Shown piece by piece: positions 54,710 through 62,952 of a DNA stretch of 64,000 bases. Source of the DNA: JAUILH01 sp964230215 (GTDB lineage: Bacteria > Bacteroidota > Bacteroidia > Flavobacteriales_D > JAUILH01); NCBI GenBank assembly GCA_964230215.1, contig CAXRGQ010000016.1, positions 62,001 through 126,000 on the forward strand. Direction: 5' to 3'. Numbering within the stretch: the stretch's first letter is position 1; every line of letters starts with the position of its first letter. The notes beneath the pieces are model-generated. The model was not told the DNA's origin, searched no databases, and was given only the letters and a program-made list of their open reading frames with translations. Position numbers and translations under genes: made by a program.

Positions 54710-55634
54710 AAGGGATTTTATTATCAAATCAGGTTTAGCGGGGACTGGTGCAATGATCAGCATGAATTCCTTTGGTTTATTCGCCCCCAAACGAGCAAAA
54801 AAGCTAGTTATTCTGCACACTAACGATATGCACAGTAGGATTGAGCCATTTCCTATAGACCATCCTAAGCATCCGGGCTTAGGCGGAATGGCAAGGAGGG
54901 CAGCGCTTATCAATAAAATTCGTGAAGAAGAAGAGAATGTTCTATTATTAGACTCAGGAGATATTTTTCAGGGAACCCCCTACTTTAATCAATATGGAGG
55001 TGAATTAGAGTTCAAACTCATGTCAAAAATGGGGTATGATGCGGCTACCATGGGGAATCATGACTTTGATAACGGTTTAGATGGATTTGACAAAATGCTT
55101 CCGTTTGCAGATTTTCCATTTGTGTGCTCAAATTATGACTTTAGCAACACGCAACTTAGCGGAAAAACAAAAGAAAACCTTGTCCTTAATAAAGGAGGTG
55201 TTAAAATTGGGATTCTGGGATTAGGAGTTGAACTAAATGGTCTGGTAGACAAAAGAAATTTTGAGGACACCCAATATTTAGATCCGATTGAAAAAGCAAA
55301 TCATCACGCAAAACTTTTGAAGGAAGACAAAAGTTGTGATTTAGTCATTTGTCTCAGTCACTTAGGATATGAATATGAATCTAGCAAGATAAGTGATGTA
55401 AGTTTGGCTCCCAAAACTGATCATATTGACCTTATATTAGGTGGTCACACGCATACTTTACTGGAAAAACCTGTTGAATTACGCAACAAATCTGAAAAAA
55501 AGGTGTATATTAATCAAGTAGGATGGGCTGGAATTGCATTGGGCCGAATAGACATTGACTTTGTCGCAAACGAGTCACCAGTACTGACATCTCATCATAC
55601 GATTGAGTTGAAAAAAAATTATGCCAAAACATAA
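54699..55634 (+). CDS. 5'-nucleotidase-type metallophosphatase with Tat signal
   Basis: 311 residues. N-terminal 'NRRDFIIKSG' is a twin-arginine signal, so the protein is exported folded with its metals. Calcineurin-type motifs are intact: 'LHTNDMHS', 'LLDSGDIFQG', 'MGNHDFDNG' and 'LGGHTHT'. It matches the N-terminal catalytic domain of UshA/CpdB-type enzymes and lacks the C-terminal domain supplied by the gene just upstream. It should hydrolyse nucleotides in the periplasm for purine and phosphate recovery. Confidence 0.92.
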   Translation: MLNRRDFIIKSGLAGTGAMISMNSFGLFAPKRAKKLVILHTNDMHSRIEPFPIDHPKHPGLGGMARRAALINKIREEEENVLLLDSGDIFQGTPYFNQYGGELEFKLMSKMGYDAATMGNHDFDNGLDGFDKMLPFADFPFVCSNYDFSNTQLSGKTKENLVLNKGGVKIGILGLGVELNGLVDKRNFEDTQYLDPIEKANHHAKLLKEDKSCDLVICLSHLGYEYESSKISDVSLAPKTDHIDLILGGHTHTLLEKPVELRNKSEKKVYINQVGWAGIALGRIDIDFVANESPVLTSHHTIELKKNYAKT

Positions 55635-55781
55635 TACTCACTCAGAGTAAAACTTTTTAAAAAAACAAGGCACATTTCATTTTTTTTTTAACTTTTTTAT
55701 GTAAATATTTGTTTTCGCTTTTCGCATAGGATATGTGATTAGCAATCAAATAAAGATTAAACCTGTTAACTATTGTAGTTT

Positions 55782-57215
55782 ATGAAGAACCAGAACCATG
55801 AAGCGGTATGGGCAGATTGCCTGAAAGTAATTAAAGACAACGTAAGCCTTCAGAGTTTCAAAACTTGGTTCGAGCCCATTAAACCTGTCAAACTTAAAGA
55901 CAGTGTTTTGACTATACAGGTGCCATCTCAGTTTTTCTACGAGTGGTTAGAAGAACACTACATTCCATTACTTAAGAAAACGATTAAGAAAGAGTTAGGG
56001 GACGAAGGGAAGCTGGAGTATTCTATTGTGATGGAAAACAACTCACAAAACACTAACCCTTACACAGTTAAGATTCCAACTACAAACAAAAGAGCACTAA
56101 AGAACGCACCTGTTTCAATGCCGATTGACTTAAGTTCTAATCCCATTAGAAACCCATTTGTGATTCCAGGTCTCAGAAAAGTAAATGTTGATTCAAATCT
56201 TAACCCAAATTACTCGTTTGAAAACTTTGTAGAAGGAGATTGCAACAGATTAGCAAGATCAGCAGGATTTGCAGTTGCTCAAAAGCCGGGCGGTACTGCT
56301 TTCAATCCATTGTTGATTTATGGGGGCGTTGGACTAGGGAAGACACATTTAGCTCATGCAATTGGAATTGACATTAAGAATCAATTCCCAAATAAGACCG
56401 TGCTTTATGTATCTTCAGAGAAATTCACTCATCAATTTATTGATGCGGTAAGAAGCGGTACAACCAATGATTTCCAGCATTTCTATCAAATGATTGACGT
56501 GCTTATCATTGATGACGTTCAATTCTTTGCTGGAAAGGAAAAAACACAAGAGATATTCTTCCACATATTCAATCATTTACATCAAACTGGTAAGCAGATT
56601 GTTCTTACATCTGACAAACCACCTGTTGAGATGCAAGGAATGGAGCAAAGACTATTATCTAGATTTAAATGGGGGTTATCTGCCGACTTGCAGACTCCAG
56701 ATTTAGAGACTAGAATCGCTATTCTTGAGAAGAAGATGTACGCTGATGGAATTGACCTTCCTAAAGAAGTGGTTGAATACTTAGCCTATAGCATTACAAC
56801 AAACATTCGTGAATTAGAAGGTGCGTTGATCTCGCTTATCGCTCAGTCATCACTTAACAAGAAATCAATTACACTTGAGCTTGCTAAGCAAATGATTGAC
56901 AAATTTGTTAAGAACACAGCAAGAGAGGTATCGATTGATTACATACAGAAAGTAGTTTGTGACTATTTCGACCTACCTATTGAACTTCTTAAGTCTAAGA
57001 CAAGAAAAAGAGAAGTAGTACAAGCTAGACAAATTGCCATGTACTTTGCAAAGAAAATGACCAAGTCATCTCTTGCAAACATTGGAATGCACTGTGGTGG
57101 AAAGGATCACGCAACAGTACTTCACGCTTGTAGAACAGTTAACAATCTTCAAGAAACCGATAAGCAATTCAGAGGATATCTAGAAGATTTAGAAAAGAAA
57201 TTGAGTGTACAATAA
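55782..57215 (+). CDS. dnaA: Chromosomal replication initiator DnaA
   Basis: 477 residues: domain I (1-80), short linker, AAA+ domain with Walker A 'GGVGLGKT' (181-188) and Walker B 'VLIIDDVQFF' (about 240), and domain IV with the DNA-binding signature 'GGKDHATVLHACRTV'. It starts replication at oriC. The 147-bp leader is very AT-rich (run of T at 55680-55700) but I saw no cluster of TTATCCACA-type boxes, so oriC is not evident here. Its neighbours are not dnaN or recF. Confidence 0.97.
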   Translation: MKNQNHEAVWADCLKVIKDNVSLQSFKTWFEPIKPVKLKDSVLTIQVPSQFFYEWLEEHYIPLLKKTIKKELGDEGKLEYSIVMENNSQNTNPYTVKIPTTNKRALKNAPVSMPIDLSSNPIRNPFVIPGLRKVNVDSNLNPNYSFENFVEGDCNRLARSAGFAVAQKPGGTAFNPLLIYGGVGLGKTHLAHAIGIDIKNQFPNKTVLYVSSEKFTHQFIDAVRSGTTNDFQHFYQMIDVLIIDDVQFFAGKEKTQEIFFHIFNHLHQTGKQIVLTSDKPPVEMQGMEQRLLSRFKWGLSADLQTPDLETRIAILEKKMYADGIDLPKEVVEYLAYSITTNIRELEGALISLIAQSSLNKKSITLELAKQMIDKFVKNTAREVSIDYIQKVVCDYFDLPIELLKSKTRKREVVQARQIAMYFAKKMTKSSLANIGMHCGGKDHATVLHACRTVNNLQETDKQFRGYLEDLEKKLSVQ

Positions 57216-57224
57216 TTAAATTCC

Positions 57225-57249
57225 AATCCTGACCTTACCGGTCAGGATT
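57225..57249 (+). terminator. dnaA terminator placed directly against the next start codon
   Basis: A 10-bp stem (AATCCTGACC / GGTCAGGATT), loop TTACC, then T run to 57255; the next gene's ATG is at 57256. The hairpin also occupies the ribosome-binding zone of that gene. Confidence 0.8.
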
Positions 57250-57255
57250 TTTTTT

Positions 57256-57726
57256 ATGAAAATTTTAATGGTTTGCTTAGGAAACATTTGCCGGTCCCCC
57301 ATGGCAGATGGTATTATGCGTAAAATTGCCGAAGAACGTGGTCTTGATGTTGAAGTAGATAGCGCAGGCACTTCTGATTATCACATTGGGGCTGCTCCTG
57401 ATAAACGCATGCAACACACTGCATCATTGTATGGTGTTGATATAAGTGATTTACAGGCTAGGCAATTTGTAGCAAGCGACTTTCAGGAGTTTGACTTAAT
57501 ATTTGCCATGGATAAGAGTAATGCAACAAATATGATAGCAGTGGATCCCAGTGCAGCAGAAAAAAAAATGCCGCGTTTAATTTTAAATGAATTGTATCCT
57601 GGTGAAAACATGGAAGTCCCTGACCCCTATTACGGAGGTGAAGAAGGATTTAAACATGTCTACCAACTGCTAGACGCTGCATGCAATAAAATTGCCGATC
57701 GAATAGAATCAGGATACTATGGCTAA
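57256..57726 (+). CDS. Low-molecular-weight protein-tyrosine phosphatase
   Basis: 156 residues with the active-site loop CX5R, 'VCLGNICRSP' (Cys7, Arg13), and the general acid in 'PDPYYGG'. Such phosphatases act on tyrosine kinases of polysaccharide export or on arginine phosphate. The start abuts the T run of the dnaA terminator, so the gene depends on readthrough or on an unseen start. It overlaps the next gene by eight bases. Confidence 0.93.
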   Translation: MKILMVCLGNICRSPMADGIMRKIAEERGLDVEVDSAGTSDYHIGAAPDKRMQHTASLYGVDISDLQARQFVASDFQEFDLIFAMDKSNATNMIAVDPSAAEKKMPRLILNELYPGENMEVPDPYYGGEEGFKHVYQLLDAACNKIADRIESGYYG

Positions 57727-58417
57727 GCTATACCTTTTACCATCAAGCTTGGGTGGGGAAGATGTCAATCGAATCACACCGGACTTTAACAAAGTTCTAA
57801 TTCAGTCTATTAAATATTTTGCATGTGAAAACACAAAATCAGCTAGACGGTTTTTAATCGCATGTGGTCTTCCCTCTCCTATACCAGATGATGTTGAATT
57901 TATTGAGATTCGCAATGATGAGGACATTCCGCAACTAAAATACGCCTATCAGCTCCTTGATAAAGGAAATGATGTTTGTTACTTATCTGAAGCTGGAGCT
58001 CCGTGCGTGGCTGACCCGGGTGAAGCGCTTGCTTCCTACGCACATCAAAAAAACGTCAAGGTAGTTCCGTTAGTAGGTGCTAGCTCGATATTACTTGCAT
58101 TAATGGCTTCTGGATTTAATGGTGAGCAATTTACCTTCAATGGCTACATTCCAAGAGATAAGAGCGAACGCGCACGCGCCATTAAATCCTATCATAGCAA
58201 TGCTAAAAGTGGGTACACACAAATTTTTATGGACACTCCATACAGAAACATACAGCTACTTGAAGATTTAAGGCAGCATTTACCTGCAAATACTAAAGTT
58301 TGTGTCGCCATCAACCTTAGTTGTGAAAACGAATTAATTGTGAGTGGAGAGATAGGTCAAATTCAGATTAAAAAGGATGCTCTGCATAAGCAACCAGCCA
58401 TGTTCCTTCTAGCCTAA
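57719..58417 (+). CDS. SAM-dependent methyltransferase of the tetrapyrrole-methylase/RsmI type
   Basis: 232 residues: 'LYLLPSSLGGEDV' at the N-terminus, 'YLSEAGAPCVADPGEALASYAH' and 'VPLVGASSILLALMASGF' (SAM-binding region), and 'FMDTPYRNIQLLEDL', all shared with RsmI, which 2'-O-methylates C1402 of 16S rRNA. It is a shorter paralogue type often seen beside rsmI in Bacteroidota, so the substrate is left open. It converges with the barrel gene, the stops overlapping in CTAA. Confidence 0.88.
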   Translation: MAKLYLLPSSLGGEDVNRITPDFNKVLIQSIKYFACENTKSARRFLIACGLPSPIPDDVEFIEIRNDEDIPQLKYAYQLLDKGNDVCYLSEAGAPCVADPGEALASYAHQKNVKVVPLVGASSILLALMASGFNGEQFTFNGYIPRDKSERARAIKSYHSNAKSGYTQIFMDTPYRNIQLLEDLRQHLPANTKVCVAINLSCENELIVSGEIGQIQIKKDALHKQPAMFLLA

Positions 58418-59385
58418 AACATTGCTCTTCCCTTTTTCCCGTATCTCCGTTTGCTTGACCCCGGTCGTCGTCGTGATTTCCCCTTACTATTAAAGCCCGT
58501 TAGGTTATAGCATAACTGAATATGTGCTGAAAGTATGGCGTCTTTTGTCGTTGGGTCTCCACGTTGCTCTCCCTGAATCGTCCAATTCCAATTTGCTCCG
58601 CTTGACGGATCAGCTAAATCTGCCGCCATATCGCCTTGCTGTCCCCTAATGATGTTATTATGGTAGTAATCCCCGCTTACATCATCTATATAGTCAGAAC
58701 CAACTTTACGATAAGCGAATTCTAAACCAATATTAAAGCGTTTACCTACATACATTTTTAAACCAGCGCCAATGGGGAGTGTGTAGGTAAATCGGCTGTA
58801 CTTTTTGAGCGAATCTGCGGCAACTTGACCTTCAGTACCTATAGGCTGCAAGGCAGTCCATTTGCCATTATACTGTGCTTTTGGGTTAAAAAACATGGCA
58901 CCAACCCCTACATATCCGTATAGATAGAATGAAAAGTTTTTAAAACCTTTTTTCGATACATTATATCGCTTACCAATCTTGTCGAACCCAGTTCCTATTT
59001 CAATGATTTGAGATACCTCCCAAATGTGTGTGCGAAAGTGAAGATTACGATAGTTTCTAAATGGCTCTGCAGTTAAGTTATCATCCCCTTTTAAAATACC
59101 CCATAACAACGTTGATCGCCACGAAAATGTTTTATTTAATCTATTGCGATATGCGAAATACACAGATGGTCGCGTCATTGGCCATTCGATATCCACAAAA
59201 TGATAATCCGTTCCTATTTGATCAAGCCCACCCAAATCGCTTAAACAATTGCTTATGCCTAAGCCTAGAATCAATTCTTCTTTAGTCCTGCGCCAATCAT
59301 CACTACTACCAAAATTAGTCGACTGTCCAATAGACGGCAGGTCTAATAGGCACGCAAGCAAAACTATGAGCGAAAGTCTCTTCAC
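58414..59385 (-). CDS. Outer-membrane beta-barrel protein, DUF6089-like
   Basis: 323 residues. GTG at 59385 gives the clean signal peptide 'KRLSLIVLLACLLDLPSIGQ'; a TTG nine bases upstream is possible. Barrel-like strands include 'SVYFAYRNRLNKTFSWRSTLLWG' and 'GAGLKMYVGKRFNIGLEFAYRKVGSDYIDD', typical of DUF6089 proteins. A striking tail after the last strand, 'KGKSRRRPGSSKRRYGKKGR', is highly basic and may bind lipopolysaccharide or peptidoglycan. Function unknown. Confidence 0.8.
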   Translation of the reverse strand: MKRLSLIVLLACLLDLPSIGQSTNFGSSDDWRRTKEELILGLGISNCLSDLGGLDQIGTDYHFVDIEWPMTRPSVYFAYRNRLNKTFSWRSTLLWGILKGDDNLTAEPFRNYRNLHFRTHIWEVSQIIEIGTGFDKIGKRYNVSKKGFKNFSFYLYGYVGVGAMFFNPKAQYNGKWTALQPIGTEGQVAADSLKKYSRFTYTLPIGAGLKMYVGKRFNIGLEFAYRKVGSDYIDDVSGDYYHNNIIRGQQGDMAADLADPSSGANWNWTIQGEQRGDPTTKDAILSAHIQLCYNLTGFNSKGKSRRRPGSSKRRYGKKGRAMF

Positions 59386-59461
59386 AAATAACAAAATAGG
59401 TGCGGCAAAATTACTTAATTCCCAAGCGCTTCACAAGACTATATGCAAGTTAGTTGATAAC

Positions 59462-59884
59462 TTAATCTTTAATTCTTGTAAGCTTAACATCAAAGATTAA
59501 ATCGGCTTTTCTGGGTATCATAGGAGGACGTCCATGCTTTCCGTAAGCTAGTTTCCAGGGAATAAAAAAGCGAGCCGACTCACCTTCTTTTAACAAGGCA
59601 AATCCAATATCCCATCCACGAATAACTTCTAATTTCTGAAGTCGAAAATTGAAGCTTGTCGATGAATCAAAAACCACTCCGTTGGAAAAATATCCTTTAT
59701 ACTCCACATATAATCGATCACCTTTCTCAGGCGATCTGCCTTCTGTCGATTCAATTATACAATATCTCAGTCCCTGCCATGTTTCCAGCGTGTCTCTTCC
59801 TTTACAAGAAAAACTAGAATCAAATCCATCCTGAGCCCATAAAAAACTGAAAGACAAACACGATATGAGTAACAATACGCGCAC
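59462..59884 (-). CDS. FKBP-type peptidyl-prolyl isomerase, single domain
   Basis: 140 residues, signal peptide ending 'SFLWAQ'. The FKBP fold is complete with active-site aromatics: 'VEYKGYFSNGVVFDSS', 'VIRGWDIGFALLKEGESARFFIPWKLAYG'. It catalyses proline isomerisation in the periplasm, helping exported proteins fold. GTG start with TAGTG coupling to the upstream gene. Third of three adjacent FKBP genes. Confidence 0.92.
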   Translation of the reverse strand: MRVLLLISCLSFSFLWAQDGFDSSFSCKGRDTLETWQGLRYCIIESTEGRSPEKGDRLYVEYKGYFSNGVVFDSSTSFNFRLQKLEVIRGWDIGFALLKEGESARFFIPWKLAYGKHGRPPMIPRKADLIFDVKLTRIKD

Positions 59885-60756
59885 TATTTTTTATAATCAA
59901 TTGTAATGAGATAAGTCAAATCAGTATTTGGCCTTACCCTATCCAACAGCCCTTTCGACCCATAGCCATATTTTGCGGGTACTTCCACTATTACCTTGTC
60001 GCCTATGTTTAGCTTAGTGAACGCCGAATCTAATCCAGCAACTACTCTTCCTCTTCCAACTGGGAACTCATAGGATGCACCAGCTTCCCTTGATGTCATA
60101 AACACCTTTCCGTCTGGCGTAAATCCAAAATAATCTATGCCAATAACATCTCCATTTTCTACCTTGGCTCCTTTACCTAATTCAAGCTTGTAAACTGAGC
60201 TTGCACCAGTATTCACCGGTTTAACCTTGTCCATTATCTCAAGCGTATATATCAGTGAATCTCCCTCTAAATGATTTAAATCAGGGAACTTTTCAATTTC
60301 CGGGTGTGATGCTGCTACAATTAAATCAACTTTGGAGTTTGTGTACAAGCCCGGCAATGCCTGATCGATTGCTTTAGGCATTAATTCTAGGCCCTGTTTA
60401 AGCGCAAAAGGCTCGCTACGTTCTTTTGATGTTCTGATTTGATTTCCTTTAGAATCCTTTAAGACATAGTGAAACTTGATAATATCGCCTGGTTCAATTT
60501 TAGATTGTTTAGATACCTTCTTATATACATAGTGAACATTATTGCTGGCATATCCATTAAGCGATGAATCAACTTCAACCGGATCTATTTCATCAGCAGA
60601 GTCAATCGAATCCTGTGCTACATCATCTCCAATGTTGGTTGAATCATTTTTTACACTTCCCTCCACTTTCGCCGAAGATGAATTCTGCACCATTTCTTCC
60701 CCACATCCAATTGCTACAATTACTGCAAGGGCATACATCCAAAGATTATTTTTCAT
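59884..60756 (-). CDS. Lipoprotein with two FKBP domains
   Basis: 290 residues; lipobox AIGC (Cys18). After an acidic linker (about 20-75), two FKBP-type domains: first about 80-185 ('IIKFHYVLKDSKGNQI') lacking the usual GW and YG active-site features, second about 195-290 with 'AGLDSAFTKLNIGDKVIVEVPAKYGYG' close to consensus. Probably a periplasmic chaperone of the GldI group. It overlaps the preceding gene by 11 bases. Confidence 0.88.
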   Translation of the reverse strand: MKNNLWMYALAVIVAIGCGEEMVQNSSSAKVEGSVKNDSTNIGDDVAQDSIDSADEIDPVEVDSSLNGYASNNVHYVYKKVSKQSKIEPGDIIKFHYVLKDSKGNQIRTSKERSEPFALKQGLELMPKAIDQALPGLYTNSKVDLIVAASHPEIEKFPDLNHLEGDSLIYTLEIMDKVKPVNTGASSVYKLELGKGAKVENGDVIGIDYFGFTPDGKVFMTSREAGASYEFPVGRGRVVAGLDSAFTKLNIGDKVIVEVPAKYGYGSKGLLDRVRPNTDLTYLITIDYKK

Positions 60757-61291
60757 CTAAACCAAGTAATTTCAATTTATACACTAGAACTTGATAGGGT
60801 AAGATTTTATTGCTATCCCCCAGAACGCCGTGAGCTCTTGAGTTAACTATAATAAAAATCCCTTCATCTCCAACACCTAACATTTTTACCGCTTCATGTA
60901 CACCGCTTTCCATATCTTGCTTATCGACAGTAAAAGAAGTTGAACCATCCTCTTCTGAATTGTAATAAATTGTTCCATCTAAACCACTCACAACATAATC
61001 TAGTGTTACATAATCTCCTGTTTTAGCCTTGGTTGAGTCAAATGATTTAGTGATGTAGTAGTACATTCCAGATCCTGTTGGTTTCATGTCCCAATCTTTG
61101 TTCGACAGGTAAATTTTGATGTTTTCTTGATCTTCTTCATTAAACATCTTATTGCCATCTGAAGTCGCTTCCATCAATAGCTGGCGTTCAGATTTTGGCT
61201 TTTTAAACCCAGCCCTTTGCTGCGCTGGTTCTTCACCACATGAAACGGCAAATAAAACTATCAGAAGTAAATATGTACAATTCCTAATCAT
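60746..61291 (-). CDS. GldI-like FKBP lipoprotein with degenerate active site
   Basis: 181 residues; lipobox AVSC (Cys18) and an FKBP domain over about 55-180 ('TLDYVVSGLDGTIYYNS', 'MLGVGDEGIFIIVNSRAHGVLG'). The active-site aromatics GW and YG are replaced, so it may act as a binding chaperone only. Its position before a DHH phosphoesterase matches gldI, a gliding and secretion accessory gene, in Flavobacteriia; whether this organism glides cannot be told. It overlaps the DHH gene by eight bases. Confidence 0.82.
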   Translation of the reverse strand: MIRNCTYLLLIVLFAVSCGEEPAQQRAGFKKPKSERQLLMEATSDGNKMFNEEDQENIKIYLSNKDWDMKPTGSGMYYYITKSFDSTKAKTGDYVTLDYVVSGLDGTIYYNSEEDGSTSFTVDKQDMESGVHEAVKMLGVGDEGIFIIVNSRAHGVLGDSNKILPYQVLVYKLKLLGLDEK

Positions 61292-62306
61292 GTTTATATA
61301 TAATCAATTCAGGCAACAATGTTTCAATTTTCTCTAGTGTTGATTCGATACTCTCAAAACTAATCCCACCTGCGGCGTTTTTATGTCCACCTCCATTAAA
61401 GTGTTTAGAAGCGAGCTCATTCACCCACCAATCTCCTTTAGATCTAAATGACATCTTAACCCCTTCGTCTGTTTCTTTGGCGAAAATTGCAACAGAAATT
61501 CCCGCCATACTCAGGGCATAATTTACAAAACCTTCTGTATCTCCTTTTTTTGCATTGAATCTCTTTAATTCATCCGAGCTAAGGTGTAAAATCGCCAATT
61601 CATACTCCTTTTTCACGTCCATTTTATTCAAGGCATAACCAAGAAGCTTAACCCTTTCAACCGTATTAGCGTCATATACTAAACGGTGAACTTTCTCATG
61701 GTTACAACCTGACTCCATAAGAATAGCGGCTATTCTATGTGTTTTTGGTGCTGTGGAGGAAAACTTAAATGAGCCTGTATCTGTCATTATTCCGCAGTAT
61801 AAAGCTTCCGCAATACCTGGAGTTATGCTTTCAGTTAGATTCATTGCCTCAGCGAATTCGTATATCATTTGTGCAGTTGAGCACGATGATATATCTGAAA
61901 ACGTGTAGTTACAATAATCAGAGGGTTCACGATGGTGGTCTATCATAATTTTCACACCCTCAGCCTCAGCCAAGCTTTGCTCTAAATCTTTTCCTACTCT
62001 TGATGGATGATTAAAGTCCAGTGTGAAAATTACTGAGGCAGATGAAATCAAATCTGTCGTCTTATCAATATGATCACTAGCAACTATGACATCATCAATG
62101 CCCTCCATCCATGATAAGAAATCAGGATAATTATCGGGAACAATTACATGATAATCGCAAGCATACTTGCTACTTAGAATCCCTTTGAGGGCCAGACATG
62201 AGCCAATTGCATCCCCGTCAGGCGACTTATGCCCAATTATAACAACTGAACTTGCGTAGGACAGCACATTTTCAACTTCTCTTATCTTATTTATTTCGAA
62301 CACCAT
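61284..62306 (-). CDS. DHH-family phosphoesterase (NrnA type)
   Basis: 340 residues with the DHH/DHHA1 layout: 'GHKSPDGDAIGSCLALKGIL', 'TLDFNHPSRVG', the DHH motif in 'MIDHHREPSD', 'MTDTGSFKFSS' and the C-terminal 'FNGGGHKNAAGG'. It degrades nano-RNA, 3'-phosphoadenosine phosphate or cyclic dinucleotide products. The ATG at 62306 is chosen because the longer frame runs back through a terminator hairpin, and a TACTTTTA box ends five bases before it. It heads a four-gene operon with the FKBPs. Confidence 0.94.
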   Translation of the reverse strand: MVFEINKIREVENVLSYASSVVIIGHKSPDGDAIGSCLALKGILSSKYACDYHVIVPDNYPDFLSWMEGIDDVIVASDHIDKTTDLISSASVIFTLDFNHPSRVGKDLEQSLAEAEGVKIMIDHHREPSDYCNYTFSDISSCSTAQMIYEFAEAMNLTESITPGIAEALYCGIMTDTGSFKFSSTAPKTHRIAAILMESGCNHEKVHRLVYDANTVERVKLLGYALNKMDVKKEYELAILHLSSDELKRFNAKKGDTEGFVNYALSMAGISVAIFAKETDEGVKMSFRSKGDWWVNELASKHFNGGGHKNAAGGISFESIESTLEKIETLLPELIIYKHD

Positions 62307-62311
62307 ATTTG

Positions 62312-62319
62312 TAAAAGTA
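62312..62319 (-). promoter_or_regulatory. Probable -7 box of the DHH gene, five bases from ATG
   Basis: TACTTTTA on the minus strand (one mismatch), followed by CAAAT and ATG. It directly follows the T run of the upstream terminator, so termination and new initiation are packed into about 45 bases. Confidence 0.4.
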
Positions 62320-62320
62320 A

Positions 62321-62348
62321 AAAACCCTCCTGTTTCCAGGAGGGTTTT
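62321..62348 (-). terminator. Rho-independent terminator of the 62370 gene
   Basis: A 12-bp stem (AAAACCCTCCTG / CAGGAGGGTTTT) with loop TTTC and T run on the minus strand, 22 bases after the stop. Confidence 0.85.
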
Positions 62349-62369
62349 CATATGTTAATTCTTTATCGA

Positions 62370-62942
62370 CTAGAAGCCGCCACCGCCTTCCGTCTCAACT
62401 TTTTCTCCTCCTTTAAAACCAGAGCGAACACCTTTTTGATGTTGAACAAGAACCCCAACACAAATTACGTCAGAAGCTTTTAACTTTCTGCCTCTTCCAC
62501 CTTCAGATGGTCCATCTGGAACTGTAACTCTTAAGAAAATCTTTTTAGTTCCGTCTGCCTGAATTTCAAATGACTGAGCCATTTCGTCTTCTCTATTAGT
62601 GTAACGGCTTTCTTTTTCCTTTACATATCCCATTCTTCTTTTCTCTGGAATATATTTTCTAACCGTTTTTTCAGTAAACATTTCAACCACGATTTGGCCA
62701 TCTAACTCAGGATTGTTAGCACAGAAGCTAAATCTATAATCAATTCCATCATAAATAATCAAACTGATTTCGTGAGTTTCACCTGCAGCAAACGTACCAC
62801 TTTTAGATTGAGTAGATGTCTGCCATCCTTTATCTTTACCTCTATCACAGTAGGTATGCTCGTCTCTACACGATTGAGCATTTACAGCGTTAGTACCTAG
62901 AAAAGCAAAGAGTAGTAATGATATTTTAACACTTAATTTCAT
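62370..62942 (-). CDS. Secreted protein of unknown function
   Basis: 190 residues; signal peptide 'MKLSVKISLLLFAFLGTNAVNAQ', then a Cys-rich start ('SCRDEHTYCDRGKD'), a beta-sandwich-like middle ('EISLIIYDGIDYRFSFCANNPELDGQIVVEMF') and a Gly-rich C-terminus. This Cys/beta-sandwich pattern recurs in Bacteroidota exported proteins without assigned role. Ten bases downstream of the 63870 lipoprotein gene and probably in its operon. Confidence 0.8.
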   Translation of the reverse strand: MKLSVKISLLLFAFLGTNAVNAQSCRDEHTYCDRGKDKGWQTSTQSKSGTFAAGETHEISLIIYDGIDYRFSFCANNPELDGQIVVEMFTEKTVRKYIPEKRRMGYVKEKESRYTNREDEMAQSFEIQADGTKKIFLRVTVPDGPSEGGRGRKLKASDVICVGVLVQHQKGVRSGFKGGEKVETEGGGGF

Positions 62943-62952
62943 AGTAATAATT

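Noticed and set aside
53978..55634. Frameshifted single 5'-nucleotidase gene
   Set aside because: The C-terminal domain lies upstream of the N-terminal domain and each has its own export signal, so they are two genes.
55635..55781. oriC in the dnaA leader
   Set aside because: The region is AT-rich, but no cluster of DnaA boxes is visible and the next genes are not replication genes.
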